A stretch of DNA of 53,581 bases, from positions 1 through 53,581 of the forward strand of contig JAILGP010000228.1 of the NCBI GenBank assembly GCA_024696635.1, written 5' to 3'. The notes beneath the pieces were generated by a model, which did not search any database, was not told the DNA's origin, and worked only from the letters and a program-made list of their open reading frames with translations. Shown here in pieces: positions 7,521 through 14,807 of this stretch. Source of the stretch: Eubacterium sp. (lineage in GTDB: Bacteria; Bacillota; Clostridia; Lachnospirales; Lachnospiraceae). The translations under genes and the position numbers were made by a program. Within the stretch, counting starts at the first letter, position 1, and each line of letters starts with the position of its first letter.

Positions 7521-9524
7521 ATGAGCAGAGTTAAAAATATTTGCCTTCTGACCAATATGTTGGACGAAACTCACGGAAGACAGGTGTGTAAAGGAGTATT
7601 TGCTCAGTGTAAAAAATATGGATATAGTGTTTCTGTTTTTGCATCTTTGAATGAATTTGATATATTTGAGAAGGAAATCCTGGAAGGGGAAAAAATAGTT
7701 TATAAGATTCCGGATTTTTCTCGTTTTGATGGTATTGTAGTCGACAGCGTTTCTTTTTTGGGGGGTATTGGAAAAAGGATTGAAGATGATATTTATCAGG
7801 ATATCATGGATTCAGGCGTACCAAGTGTATGTATAAGTGCACCGGTACAGGGCATTCACACTATAGAAAATAGTAACGAAGAGGCTTTACGTGTGATTTG
7901 CCGTCATGTTGTGGAAGAACATAAATGTAAAAAAATCTGTATTTTAACTGGAACTAAGGGCAATTCAGAGGCAGAGAATCGTCTTCTGGTATTGGTGGAC
8001 GAATTAGAAAAATTAGGTATTGAAACCCCAGAGGAATATAAAATCTATGGGGATTTTTGGTATGTAAGCGGAGAGAAGCTGGCTGATGACATAGTAGAAG
8101 GAAGGATTGAAAAGCCTGATGCTATTATAGCTGCCAGTGATCATATGGCCCTTGGAGTAATACAAAGATTCACATCTTTAGGTGTAAATGTACCGGATGA
8201 TATTATTGTTGTGGGCTTTGATCTGACAGAGCTTGGAATGATGGATAAGATACCGGTAACATCGATCAAATCTAATTTTGCTGAGTGTGCTGCAAATGCT
8301 ATCGATTACCTGGTTGGAAAGATTGATCCGGGTAAAGAGATATGTCCATATGTTGCAGATTATAAGAGTATGCTTCATATAGGTAAAAGCTGTGGCTGTC
8401 ATTATGAATTTAGAAATACCATGGATGATATCACTACTCTTATTTATAGAACTCATCATAATTTTTCACAGGTTGAAAAAGAAAATAGAGTTGATATTGG
8501 ACTACTTATGGAGAGTTTCATATTTGAACATTTGACTGGTTCGGATACACCAGAAAAATGTATCGAAAATATTTATGAAACAGCATATATTATTCTTCCA
8601 TTTGTGGATTTCTATCTTTGTCTAAGAGAGGACTGGATGGAAAATGAAATGAATATGTATCACGATTATCCGGATACCATGAAAATGGTATTGCGTCGTT
8701 CTAGTAATGAAAATTTGGATTTTTCTTCTGAGGAAGAGCCTGTTGTTTTCGACAGCTCACTGATGTTACCACAAATGTTTGATGAGGATGCAAGGCCGCT
8801 TGTTTATTACTATTCTCCTATACATTTTGGAAGTAATGGCTTTGGCTATGCTGTGCTTTGTTGTGAACTTGAAGATAATAAAAAGTTTAATCTGGTTTAT
8901 AGAAACTGGCTTAGATTTGTCGATAATGCTCTTGAAATGACCCGGGCTAAGCAGGCTCTTGCGGAGCTTTCGGTTAGAGATAAGATGACTGGTCTTTATA
9001 ACCGACGTGGAATGATGATCATTGTTGAAAATATGCAGAAGCAGATTACCGAGAATAAGAAAATGTTTATTGGTGTAATCGATATGGATGATCTTAAGGG
9101 TATCAACGACAACTACGGACATAACGAAGGTGACCGGGCTATTATTTGGTTAAGTCAGGCTGTGAAAGCATTTTCCAGGGAAAATGAAATCTGTGTCAGG
9201 GCTGGTGGCGATGAGTTCTACATTATTGGCCTTGGAGATTATGATGATTTCGATGTCGATGCTGAAAGTGAACGCTTCAATAACATTTTAAAAGAAATAA
9301 CCTCTGAAAATGATAAAGATTACAGACTCAAGGCTAGTATTGGATTTGCCATAGGCGATAAGGGCGACGCCAATAGCTTCGAGGCGATTCTTTCCCAGGC
9401 CGACGCCAATATGTATACCTGCAAGCAGAAACATAAGCTTTCCAGGAAAAAACCGGCGAACCTATCTCAAAACAGAGGTTCATCTGATTCGGTGGGAATA
9501 AACGCCCGAACCAAACAAGGTTGA
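7521..9524 (+). CDS. Cytosolic LacI-like sensor fused to a diguanylate cyclase
   Basis: A 667-residue protein. Residues 1-295 follow a periplasmic-binding/LacI sensor fold: start NICLLTNMLDETHGRQVCKG, then ICILTGTKGNSEAENR, AIIAASDHMALGVIQ and DIIVVGFDLTELG. There is no DNA-binding helix-turn-helix and no signal peptide, so ligand sensing is inside the cell. A middle region of about 200 residues of unknown type follows, then a GGDEF domain with GGDEF at 562-566 and KMTGLYNRRG. It should couple an internal sugar-like ligand to cyclic di-GMP synthesis. RxxE rather than RxxD occupies the inhibitory-site position. CAGGAGGA precedes the ATG. Domain assignment is firm; the ligand is unknown. Confidence 0.88.
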   Translation: MSRVKNICLLTNMLDETHGRQVCKGVFAQCKKYGYSVSVFASLNEFDIFEKEILEGEKIVYKIPDFSRFDGIVVDSVSFLGGIGKRIEDDIYQDIMDSGVPSVCISAPVQGIHTIENSNEEALRVICRHVVEEHKCKKICILTGTKGNSEAENRLLVLVDELEKLGIETPEEYKIYGDFWYVSGEKLADDIVEGRIEKPDAIIAASDHMALGVIQRFTSLGVNVPDDIIVVGFDLTELGMMDKIPVTSIKSNFAECAANAIDYLVGKIDPGKEICPYVADYKSMLHIGKSCGCHYEFRNTMDDITTLIYRTHHNFSQVEKENRVDIGLLMESFIFEHLTGSDTPEKCIENIYETAYIILPFVDFYLCLREDWMENEMNMYHDYPDTMKMVLRRSSNENLDFSSEEEPVVFDSSLMLPQMFDEDARPLVYYYSPIHFGSNGFGYAVLCCELEDNKKFNLVYRNWLRFVDNALEMTRAKQALAELSVRDKMTGLYNRRGMMIIVENMQKQITENKKMFIGVIDMDDLKGINDNYGHNEGDRAIIWLSQAVKAFSRENEICVRAGGDEFYIIGLGDYDDFDVDAESERFNNILKEITSENDKDYRLKASIGFAIGDKGDANSFEAILSQADANMYTCKQKHKLSRKKPANLSQNRGSSDSVGINARTKQG

Positions 9525-9533
9525 TTTACCCAA

Positions 9534-9566
9534 ATTTACCAAAAGGGTCAGACCCCAATGGCAAAT
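9534..9566 (+). repeat. 33-bp palindrome, copy 2 (left of a pair)
   Basis: Preceded by an 8-base fragment of the same element at 9524-9531 that starts on the stop codon of the upstream gene. The right arm has AAT instead of TTT, which breaks two pairs. Confidence 0.95.
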
Positions 9567-9584
9567 TAGATTGTACGCAATTGA

Positions 9585-9617
9585 ATTTACCAAAAGGGTC
9601 AGACCCCTTTGGCAAAA
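9585..9617 (+). repeat. 33-bp palindrome, copy 3 (right of a pair)
   Basis: Same orientation as copy 2, separated by 18 bases containing TTGTACGCAA, and preceded by TGA although no gene ends here. Confidence 0.95.
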
Positions 9618-9641
9618 AATGTAAAGGAGAGGTATTAGAAA

Positions 9642-10568
9642 GTGAAAAAGATTATAGCATTTGTATTAAGTATGGCTTTATTTGTGACAATGGCTGGATG
9701 CGGAACGACTTCCCCAAAGGAGGCGGATCAAAATGCATCTTCAGAGGCTGCAAATGTTGAAATCAATCCTGCTCTCATAAAGTCTGTGACTATTTATTGG
9801 GCGGATTTTGAATCGGGTGAATGGAACGAGCAGGAAAAATGGGAATATTCATATGAAAATAATTATCCCGTGTCCAAGGTTATATCCTATCCAGGTGTAG
9901 ATGAGAAGACTGAGATTAAATTTGAATATACCTTTGAAGGGGAAAATCCAGTTTCTATGGTTAAGTATGAAAATGGAACTAAGACCTATACTTCAGAATA
10001 CGTGAATGGAAGACTTTCTGTTAAAAGCCAGTATTTTGAGGATGGGGTTAGTACAAGACATCAGATTTATTCTTATGGAAATAATGATGATTTCTTTACT
10101 TCCATTCTTCATTCTTCACATGTGGCTGATGTTGAACCTGATATGCCTTATTACAACACTGAGGAAATTGATACTATCATGGTGACAAGTGAAAATGGCC
10201 TGCTTAAGAAAACTGTAAATGATGGTCTCTACACTAACTGGCTTGATGGAGAGGACAGAGAATGGATGAGATTTAATGGAACCTATACAGTAAATTATGA
10301 TGCTATGGGAATTGTAAATACTACTGAATGCACCTACAGGGATGAACAGGTGCCGGTTAATTATATATTCGATGTGACAGTAGCTGACGGCAGGGTTACT
10401 GAGGCTATAAGAAAGAGTGCCCAGCAGGGAAGCACTGAGGAAATAAATGAGTGCAAGGTGGTTTTTGAGTACACGGATATGGCCATAGATGCCGGAAGAT
10501 ATTCAAGAATGATAAATGATCATATTATGCCTGATGGCAACAGTTTTTATTATTATAACTGGTACTAG
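9642..10568 (+). CDS. Lipoprotein of unknown function
   Basis: A 308-residue exported lipoprotein. The signal peptide ends in the lipobox MAGC (Cys20), followed by a short Ser/Ala/Glu spacer. The mature part is rich in Tyr, Trp and acidic residues and shows a loose repeated beta pattern (WEYSYENNYPVSKVISYPG, then EYTFEGENPVSMVKYENG, then EYVNGRLSVKSQYFEDG), suggesting stacked hairpins as in YD-type or MORN-like surface proteins; no family is certain. It starts with GTG, with AAAGGAGAGG nine bases upstream. A terminator follows closely, so it seems to be a single-gene unit. Confidence 0.85.
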   Translation: MKKIIAFVLSMALFVTMAGCGTTSPKEADQNASSEAANVEINPALIKSVTIYWADFESGEWNEQEKWEYSYENNYPVSKVISYPGVDEKTEIKFEYTFEGENPVSMVKYENGTKTYTSEYVNGRLSVKSQYFEDGVSTRHQIYSYGNNDDFFTSILHSSHVADVEPDMPYYNTEEIDTIMVTSENGLLKKTVNDGLYTNWLDGEDREWMRFNGTYTVNYDAMGIVNTTECTYRDEQVPVNYIFDVTVADGRVTEAIRKSAQQGSTEEINECKVVFEYTDMAIDAGRYSRMINDHIMPDGNSFYYYNWY

Positions 10569-10590
10569 AATCAGAATACTTTATTCGGAA

Positions 10591-10619
10591 AAGATGGAGT
10601 TCTTACTTCATCTTTTTTT
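10591..10619 (+). terminator. Intrinsic terminator of the lipoprotein gene
   Basis: A 9-bp stem (AAGATGGAG with CTTCATCTT, one G-U pair), 6-base loop and seven Ts. Confidence 0.9.
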
Positions 10620-10852
10620 ATGGGAAATGTATTTGCCTGGCAATGCAATTAAAATGTATTAAATCACCAAAGTATAATTTGCTAATTATTTATATTTTAC
10701 ATAAAAACTTCTAAATCAAATGGTACCTGTTAGTTATACTTAAAATATATAATATATGTTTTACTGAACCCTTTTTTATGTTATATTATTGGGGTTACTG
10801 TATTTTTAGAAGTTTTATAAAATTTTTACAAGTACATATTAGAGGAGTTAGT

Positions 10853-12223
10853 ATGGGAATATTTGAACTATTACTTTTGGCTGTTGGACTTGCCATGGAT
10901 GCTTTTGCGGTATCTATATGTAAAGGGCTTTCGGTAAAAAAACTGACATTGAAGGAATGCTTGACTTGTGGTACATGGTTCGGTCTCTTTCAGGGAATGA
11001 TGCCCTTTATAGGATATCTGGTAGGATCTCGATTTGAAAAATGGATCAACATCGTGGCGCCTTGGGTGGCATTTACCCTCCTTAGTATAATAGGAATAAA
11101 TATGATCCGCGAGGCCTTTTCCGATGAGGAGGAAGAGGAGAAGGATGACTTTGGCGTAAAGACAATGTTTATGATGGCGGTGGCTACCAGCATTGATGCA
11201 CTTGCCGTGGGAATTACATTTGTCGCTGTACCAGTAAAGGTTTTTGAGGCGGGCAAGCTTCAAAATACCATATTAGCCGTTATTGTAATCGGTGTAGTTA
11301 CATTTATTATTTCAGCATTTGGTGTTAAAATTGGAAATGTATTCGGTACCCGTTATAGAGCGGGTTCGGAGGTGATGGGTGGTACGATCCTGATTTTTAT
11401 CGGACTCAAGACCCTGATCGGTTTCCTTGACAAGTCGGATGCCATGAGTGATTCGGATACGGTGTTTGGAATGCTGATTCCTCTTATTGGAACGGTGCTG
11501 GGCGCTGCATCTGTTTATATTCAAAAATGGAAGCTTTCTGACAGGCTGCGTGTTCTCATGGCCGGGGCAAGCTCGGGTATTATGTTTTCGGCGGCTGTCT
11601 GGGGAATGCTTGAACCTGCGGCTACCGGATTCAGCACTGGAGGAAATCGTGCGGTGATTCCTGTGTTTATATGTTTTTGTATTGGGGTGGCAGTTCAGTT
11701 CGCTCTGGATAGTCTGGTTCCACATACGCATGCATTTGTGGAAATCACGGAAGGACCAAAGTCAAATCTTAAGATTGAAACCAGGATGATGCTTACTGAG
11801 GTTATTCACCATATTCCAGAGGGACTTGCTCTTGGAGCTATCTATGCGGCACATTTTATGCAGACAAAATTCATACCTGCATCCACAGCCTTATTTCTGG
11901 CAATTGCAATCGCTGTCCAGAATTTCCCGGAGGCTATGTTCGTCTCCATGCCTGTTAAGGAAAAGGGAAATGGTAAAGGTAAAGCCTTTTTCATGGGAGT
12001 TATTTCCGGTGTTCCAATTCCCTTGGCTGCAGTATTTGTATTGATAATGATTATATTATTCCCGACCATTCTCCCATACGTTATGGCTATGGCTGGCGGG
12101 GCTATGATTTATTCAATAGTAGAAGAAATTCCGCTTATGGTTGGTGAAAAAGATAACGATGGCGGTGCATTTTCTTTTGTCATCGGATTCTCAATCATAA
12201 TGTTACTGATTTTCACAAGATAA
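10853..12223 (+). CDS. MntP manganese exporter fused to a ZIP-family transporter
   Basis: A 456-residue membrane protein with two complete transporter modules. Residues 1-195 are MntP-like, with the duplicated motifs VGLAMDAFAV (Asp16) and ATSIDALAVG (Asp115) and an acidic loop at 91-99. Residues 203-456 are ZIP-like (ZupT/GufA type), with the two metal-site motifs HHIPEG (319-324) and QNFPEA (356-361). MntP exports Mn(II) while ZIP proteins usually import divalent metals, so the pairing is unusual. Upstream in-frame codons reach 10778, but GAGGAG at 10842-10847 points to the ATG at 10853. No frameshift or stop is visible at the junction. I see no yybP-ykoY manganese riboswitch upstream. Confidence 0.9.
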   Translation: MGIFELLLLAVGLAMDAFAVSICKGLSVKKLTLKECLTCGTWFGLFQGMMPFIGYLVGSRFEKWINIVAPWVAFTLLSIIGINMIREAFSDEEEEEKDDFGVKTMFMMAVATSIDALAVGITFVAVPVKVFEAGKLQNTILAVIVIGVVTFIISAFGVKIGNVFGTRYRAGSEVMGGTILIFIGLKTLIGFLDKSDAMSDSDTVFGMLIPLIGTVLGAASVYIQKWKLSDRLRVLMAGASSGIMFSAAVWGMLEPAATGFSTGGNRAVIPVFICFCIGVAVQFALDSLVPHTHAFVEITEGPKSNLKIETRMMLTEVIHHIPEGLALGAIYAAHFMQTKFIPASTALFLAIAIAVQNFPEAMFVSMPVKEKGNGKGKAFFMGVISGVPIPLAAVFVLIMIILFPTILPYVMAMAGGAMIYSIVEEIPLMVGEKDNDGGAFSFVIGFSIIMLLIFTR

Positions 12224-12255
12224 TTTACCAAAAGGGTCAGACCTCTTTGGCAAAT
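12223..12255 (+). repeat. 33-bp palindrome, copy 4
   Basis: Begins on the last base of the TAA stop of the MntP-ZIP gene and ends 18 bases before the Nudix start. Confidence 0.95.
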
Positions 12256-12272
12256 TTTGGAAGGAGTTTTAA

Positions 12273-12854
12273 ATGGGACTTTTTAAGATTATAGATATAA
12301 GTGAAGCTGATTTTGGTTGTGAGGAGCGCCCGGATGGACCATATGCCTTGCTTAAGCTTGAGGACCAAAAGAGTATTGAGGTTTCAGAGAGATGGATATC
12401 TCAAAATGGAATCGAAGAGGGAAAGTACGTCTGGATTGATGAATCTGGAAATGTTATGAAAGCCATTAAGGTTGTGGCTGCCATTATCGTTGCGGATAAA
12501 AATGATCAAAAGATGCTTTTTTCAACCCAGAGGGGCTATGGAGAATTCAAGGATGGCTGGGAGTTTCCCGGAGGCAAGGTTGAGGAGGGCGAAAGTCCTG
12601 AGCAGGCTATAGTTCGTGAAATAAAGGAGGAGCTTGATACCTTGATCAAGGTAGAAAAATTTATAGATAAGATAGAATATGATTATCCTGATTTTCATCT
12701 TTCGATGGATTGTTTCCTGTGCAGCATACTAGAGGGTAATCTTGTTCTTAAGGAACATGAAGCGGCAAAATGGCTCAGTAAAGAGGACATAGATAGTGTT
12801 GATTGGCTGCCGGCTGATGTGACCATAGTTGAAAAGGTGAGAGAATATTTATAG
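12273..12854 (+). CDS. Nudix hydrolase (MutT-like) with N-terminal extension
   Basis: A 193-residue protein. Residues 66-193 are a MutT-like Nudix domain: FPGGKVEEGESPEQAI then VREIKEEL (box about 100-121) carries the metal-binding glutamates. The usual Gly after EEL is Asp. It probably hydrolyses a nucleoside triphosphate such as an oxidised purine nucleotide, based on the family. The first 62 residues form a small acidic beta-rich domain not found in standard MutT (about 130 residues), of unknown purpose. GGAGTTTT precedes the ATG. Palindrome copy 4 lies between it and the transporter gene. Confidence 0.9.
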   Translation: MGLFKIIDISEADFGCEERPDGPYALLKLEDQKSIEVSERWISQNGIEEGKYVWIDESGNVMKAIKVVAAIIVADKNDQKMLFSTQRGYGEFKDGWEFPGGKVEEGESPEQAIVREIKEELDTLIKVEKFIDKIEYDYPDFHLSMDCFLCSILEGNLVLKEHEAAKWLSKEDIDSVDWLPADVTIVEKVREYL

Positions 12855-13008
12855 ATAAGTATATGTAATTGGTTTAAGTAATTAAATAAGAGTTTTAAAT
12901 ATCTAATATATTGATGATTTTTTTTGCAATACAAAGTATAATAATAAAGAGATAATAAATAAATGTTTTTGGTGTGGGTTTATATATTTGATTAGTGAGG
13001 GTGCTGGC

Positions 13009-14040
13009 ATGAATATATTGCGAAAGGAAACCATTTTCATAAAGTATATGACGCTTTTTTTTGGTGCCTTTTTGCTTTTTACCGATGTGGTATTCCTGAC
13101 ATTTGGTATAATATATGACCTGCCTGCAATAAGGTATCTTATTTATATAAAGCTTGTTATTAATACAACTAATATATTTCTTATTATAAAAAAACACTAT
13201 CTCATATCTACAATAATTATATATACAGTTATTCTTGCTATGATGATTGTGGGAATTATAAGTCTTGGAACAGAACCCATGTTCCAGCTATATGCTTTGG
13301 GAATGCTTGCCTGTATAAGCTATAACAGCTATCTTCATAGTAGGGTTCTGAAAAAACATCTTCCCATGTTTCTTATGATTGCTATTCATGTTTTATCCTA
13401 TGTTGGGGTCTTTATATATGCCAGGACCTGCGAACCCCTTTATCAGATTCCAGAAAGTGGAGAAAATTTTCTTATAATTTTCAATTCACTTGCCTCTTTC
13501 GGTATCGTAATCCTTTATGTATATCTTTATTACTATGTTGCGATTAATTCTGAAGAAAAACTGGAAAAAATGGCCTTGATTGATAATCTTACTGGTCTTT
13601 ATAATAGACATTTCCTTCTGGCTTGTCTTGATAATAAAGAGAAAAATGCAAAGGAAGGCAGCTGGCTTGCAATTCTTGATATAGATGATTTTAAAAAGGT
13701 AAATGATACCTATGGCCATAACTGTGGAGATTATATTCTCCATCAGATTGCATTGATAGCTAAGGAAACCTGTAATGACTGTATTGTGTGCCGATGGGGC
13801 GGCGAGGAATTTATTGTTTATTCTGATAAGAAGGCCTGCGACCTAAGTGTTCTGGAAATGTTACGTAAAAAGATCGAGAATGGAGATTTTAAGTATGAAG
13901 GCAGATCGGTACATGTTACGGTTACAATAGGCATTTCCCAATATGATGAAAGTCTTTCCAATGATGCATGGATTTCCCGGGCAGATGAGAGACTATATTT
14001 AGGAAAGAAAAATGGAAAAAATCAAATTGTCGCTAGCTAA
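13009..14040 (+). CDS. Multi-pass membrane diguanylate cyclase
   Basis: A 343-residue protein with about six membrane helices in residues 12-178, then a GGDEF domain. The active-site sequence is GGEEF at 264-268, accepted for active cyclases, with LIDNLTGLYNRHF upstream. The membrane half resembles MASE-type sensors that detect something in or near the membrane. No RxxD inhibitory site is seen before GGEEF. An in-frame TTG at 12988 exists, but GAGGG seven bases before the ATG at 13009 decides the start. It is the third cyclase gene within 9 kb. Palindrome copy 5 abuts its stop. Confidence 0.9.
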   Translation: MNILRKETIFIKYMTLFFGAFLLFTDVVFLTFGIIYDLPAIRYLIYIKLVINTTNIFLIIKKHYLISTIIIYTVILAMMIVGIISLGTEPMFQLYALGMLACISYNSYLHSRVLKKHLPMFLMIAIHVLSYVGVFIYARTCEPLYQIPESGENFLIIFNSLASFGIVILYVYLYYYVAINSEEKLEKMALIDNLTGLYNRHFLLACLDNKEKNAKEGSWLAILDIDDFKKVNDTYGHNCGDYILHQIALIAKETCNDCIVCRWGGEEFIVYSDKKACDLSVLEMLRKKIENGDFKYEGRSVHVTVTIGISQYDESLSNDAWISRADERLYLGKKNGKNQIVAS

Positions 14041-14073
14041 ATTTACCAAAGGGGTCAGACCCTTTTGGCAAAT
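14041..14073 (+). repeat. 33-bp palindrome, copy 5
   Basis: Starts on the base after the TAA stop of the cyclase gene. Confidence 0.95.
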
Positions 14074-14139
14074 TTTGATGCTCTTATGATGGGGGAAAAT
14101 GCGATATAATAGTGTGTGGAATTGGATAGTAATATTACT

Positions 14140-14207
14140 TCAATAGAAGGATGGTTTCAATAGTAGGATGGTTTCAATAGTAGGATGGTTTCAATAGTAG
14201 GAATGTT
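14140..14207 (+). repeat. Four tandem 17-bp repeats
   Basis: Unit TCAATAGTAGGATGGTT in four copies with 1-2 changes, in the gap before the 116-residue gene. Confidence 0.9.
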
Positions 14208-14262
14208 TTGATAAAGAAAGGAATAAATCCCTTACCCTGAATGGGAAGCTGGATTATATAAA

Positions 14263-14613
14263 ATGATAATGAATATAGATAGTATTACACAGGAACTTGA
14301 TAGATTGTATCAATTTGAGATAAGTGAATATATTGCAAGATGTGATCAGCTTAAAAAATCCGGGTTTAAGATATACCGTAACTCTGCTGGTCAGCATAAG
14401 GTTGTCCTTGCAAATGCACAGGCAAGAAAGAGTCAGGAACAGCAATATGTTTATGATGAGAATCAAGGTAAAAGAGATAATGCTTTTACAAGAGCGAAGA
14501 AAGATAACATTTTCATAAGAGCGAAAAATAGGATTGTAAAGGGATATAATTCATTTCGCAGTGTCATTGGTTTTATAAAATATCTTTATTCCACTTACAG
14601 TAAAAATCAGTGA
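14263..14613 (+). CDS. Small basic protein, unknown
   Basis: A 116-residue protein that I do not recognise. It is helical and charged at the N-terminus (SITQELDRLYQFEISEYIAR), with a strongly basic middle and C-terminal half containing two related stretches, NAFTRAKK and NIFIRAKN, 11 residues apart. No signal peptide or clear membrane segment. No strong ribosome binding site is visible; a second ATG at 14269 is equally possible. That palindrome copy 6 starts on its stop codon, as at recognised genes, supports it being real. Confidence 0.55.
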   Translation: MIMNIDSITQELDRLYQFEISEYIARCDQLKKSGFKIYRNSAGQHKVVLANAQARKSQEQQYVYDENQGKRDNAFTRAKKDNIFIRAKNRIVKGYNSFRSVIGFIKYLYSTYSKNQ

Positions 14614-14645
14614 TTTACCAAAGGGGTCAGACCCTTTTGGCAAAT
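14613..14645 (+). repeat. 33-bp palindrome, copy 6
   Basis: Starts on the last base of the TGA stop of the 116-residue gene. Confidence 0.95.
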
Positions 14646-14724
14646 GTCTTGGCGAAAATCAGATTGCATTTTCACTGGGCTAGGTTTATTCTAGTAATAT
14701 ATGAATATGAAATGTAACGGCAAA

Positions 14725-14757
14725 GGCGTCGATACCAGGAGGTATTGGCGTCTTTTT
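14725..14757 (+). terminator. Terminator-like leader hairpin before the PEP/pyruvate-binding gene
   Basis: A 12-bp stem (GGCGTCGATACC with GGTATTGGCGTC, three G-U pairs), loop AGGA, then TTTTTGTTTT. It ends about 50 bases before the start codon. It could terminate upstream transcription or act as an attenuator. Related in sequence to the hairpin at 17577-17606. Confidence 0.75.
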
Positions 14758-14807
14758 GTTTTATGAGGTGATAGATGGTTCTGTAAAATATTACGAGGAG
14801 GTGTAAA

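Noticed and set aside
9521-9760. A 79-codon frame across two palindrome copies and the start of the lipoprotein gene
   Set aside because: Its first half is translated palindrome sequence and its second half overlaps a convincing lipoprotein signal peptide in another frame.
10620-10852. Manganese riboswitch (yybP-ykoY) upstream of the MntP-ZIP gene
   Set aside because: Expected from the gene, but I cannot find the conserved loop sequences or a terminator switch.
11312-11731. A 139-codon antisense frame inside the MntP-ZIP gene
   Set aside because: Composition is that of an opposite-strand shadow and the sense protein is clearly conserved.
12988-13008. TTG start for the multi-pass cyclase
   Set aside because: No ribosome binding site before it, while GAGGG fits the ATG at 13009.
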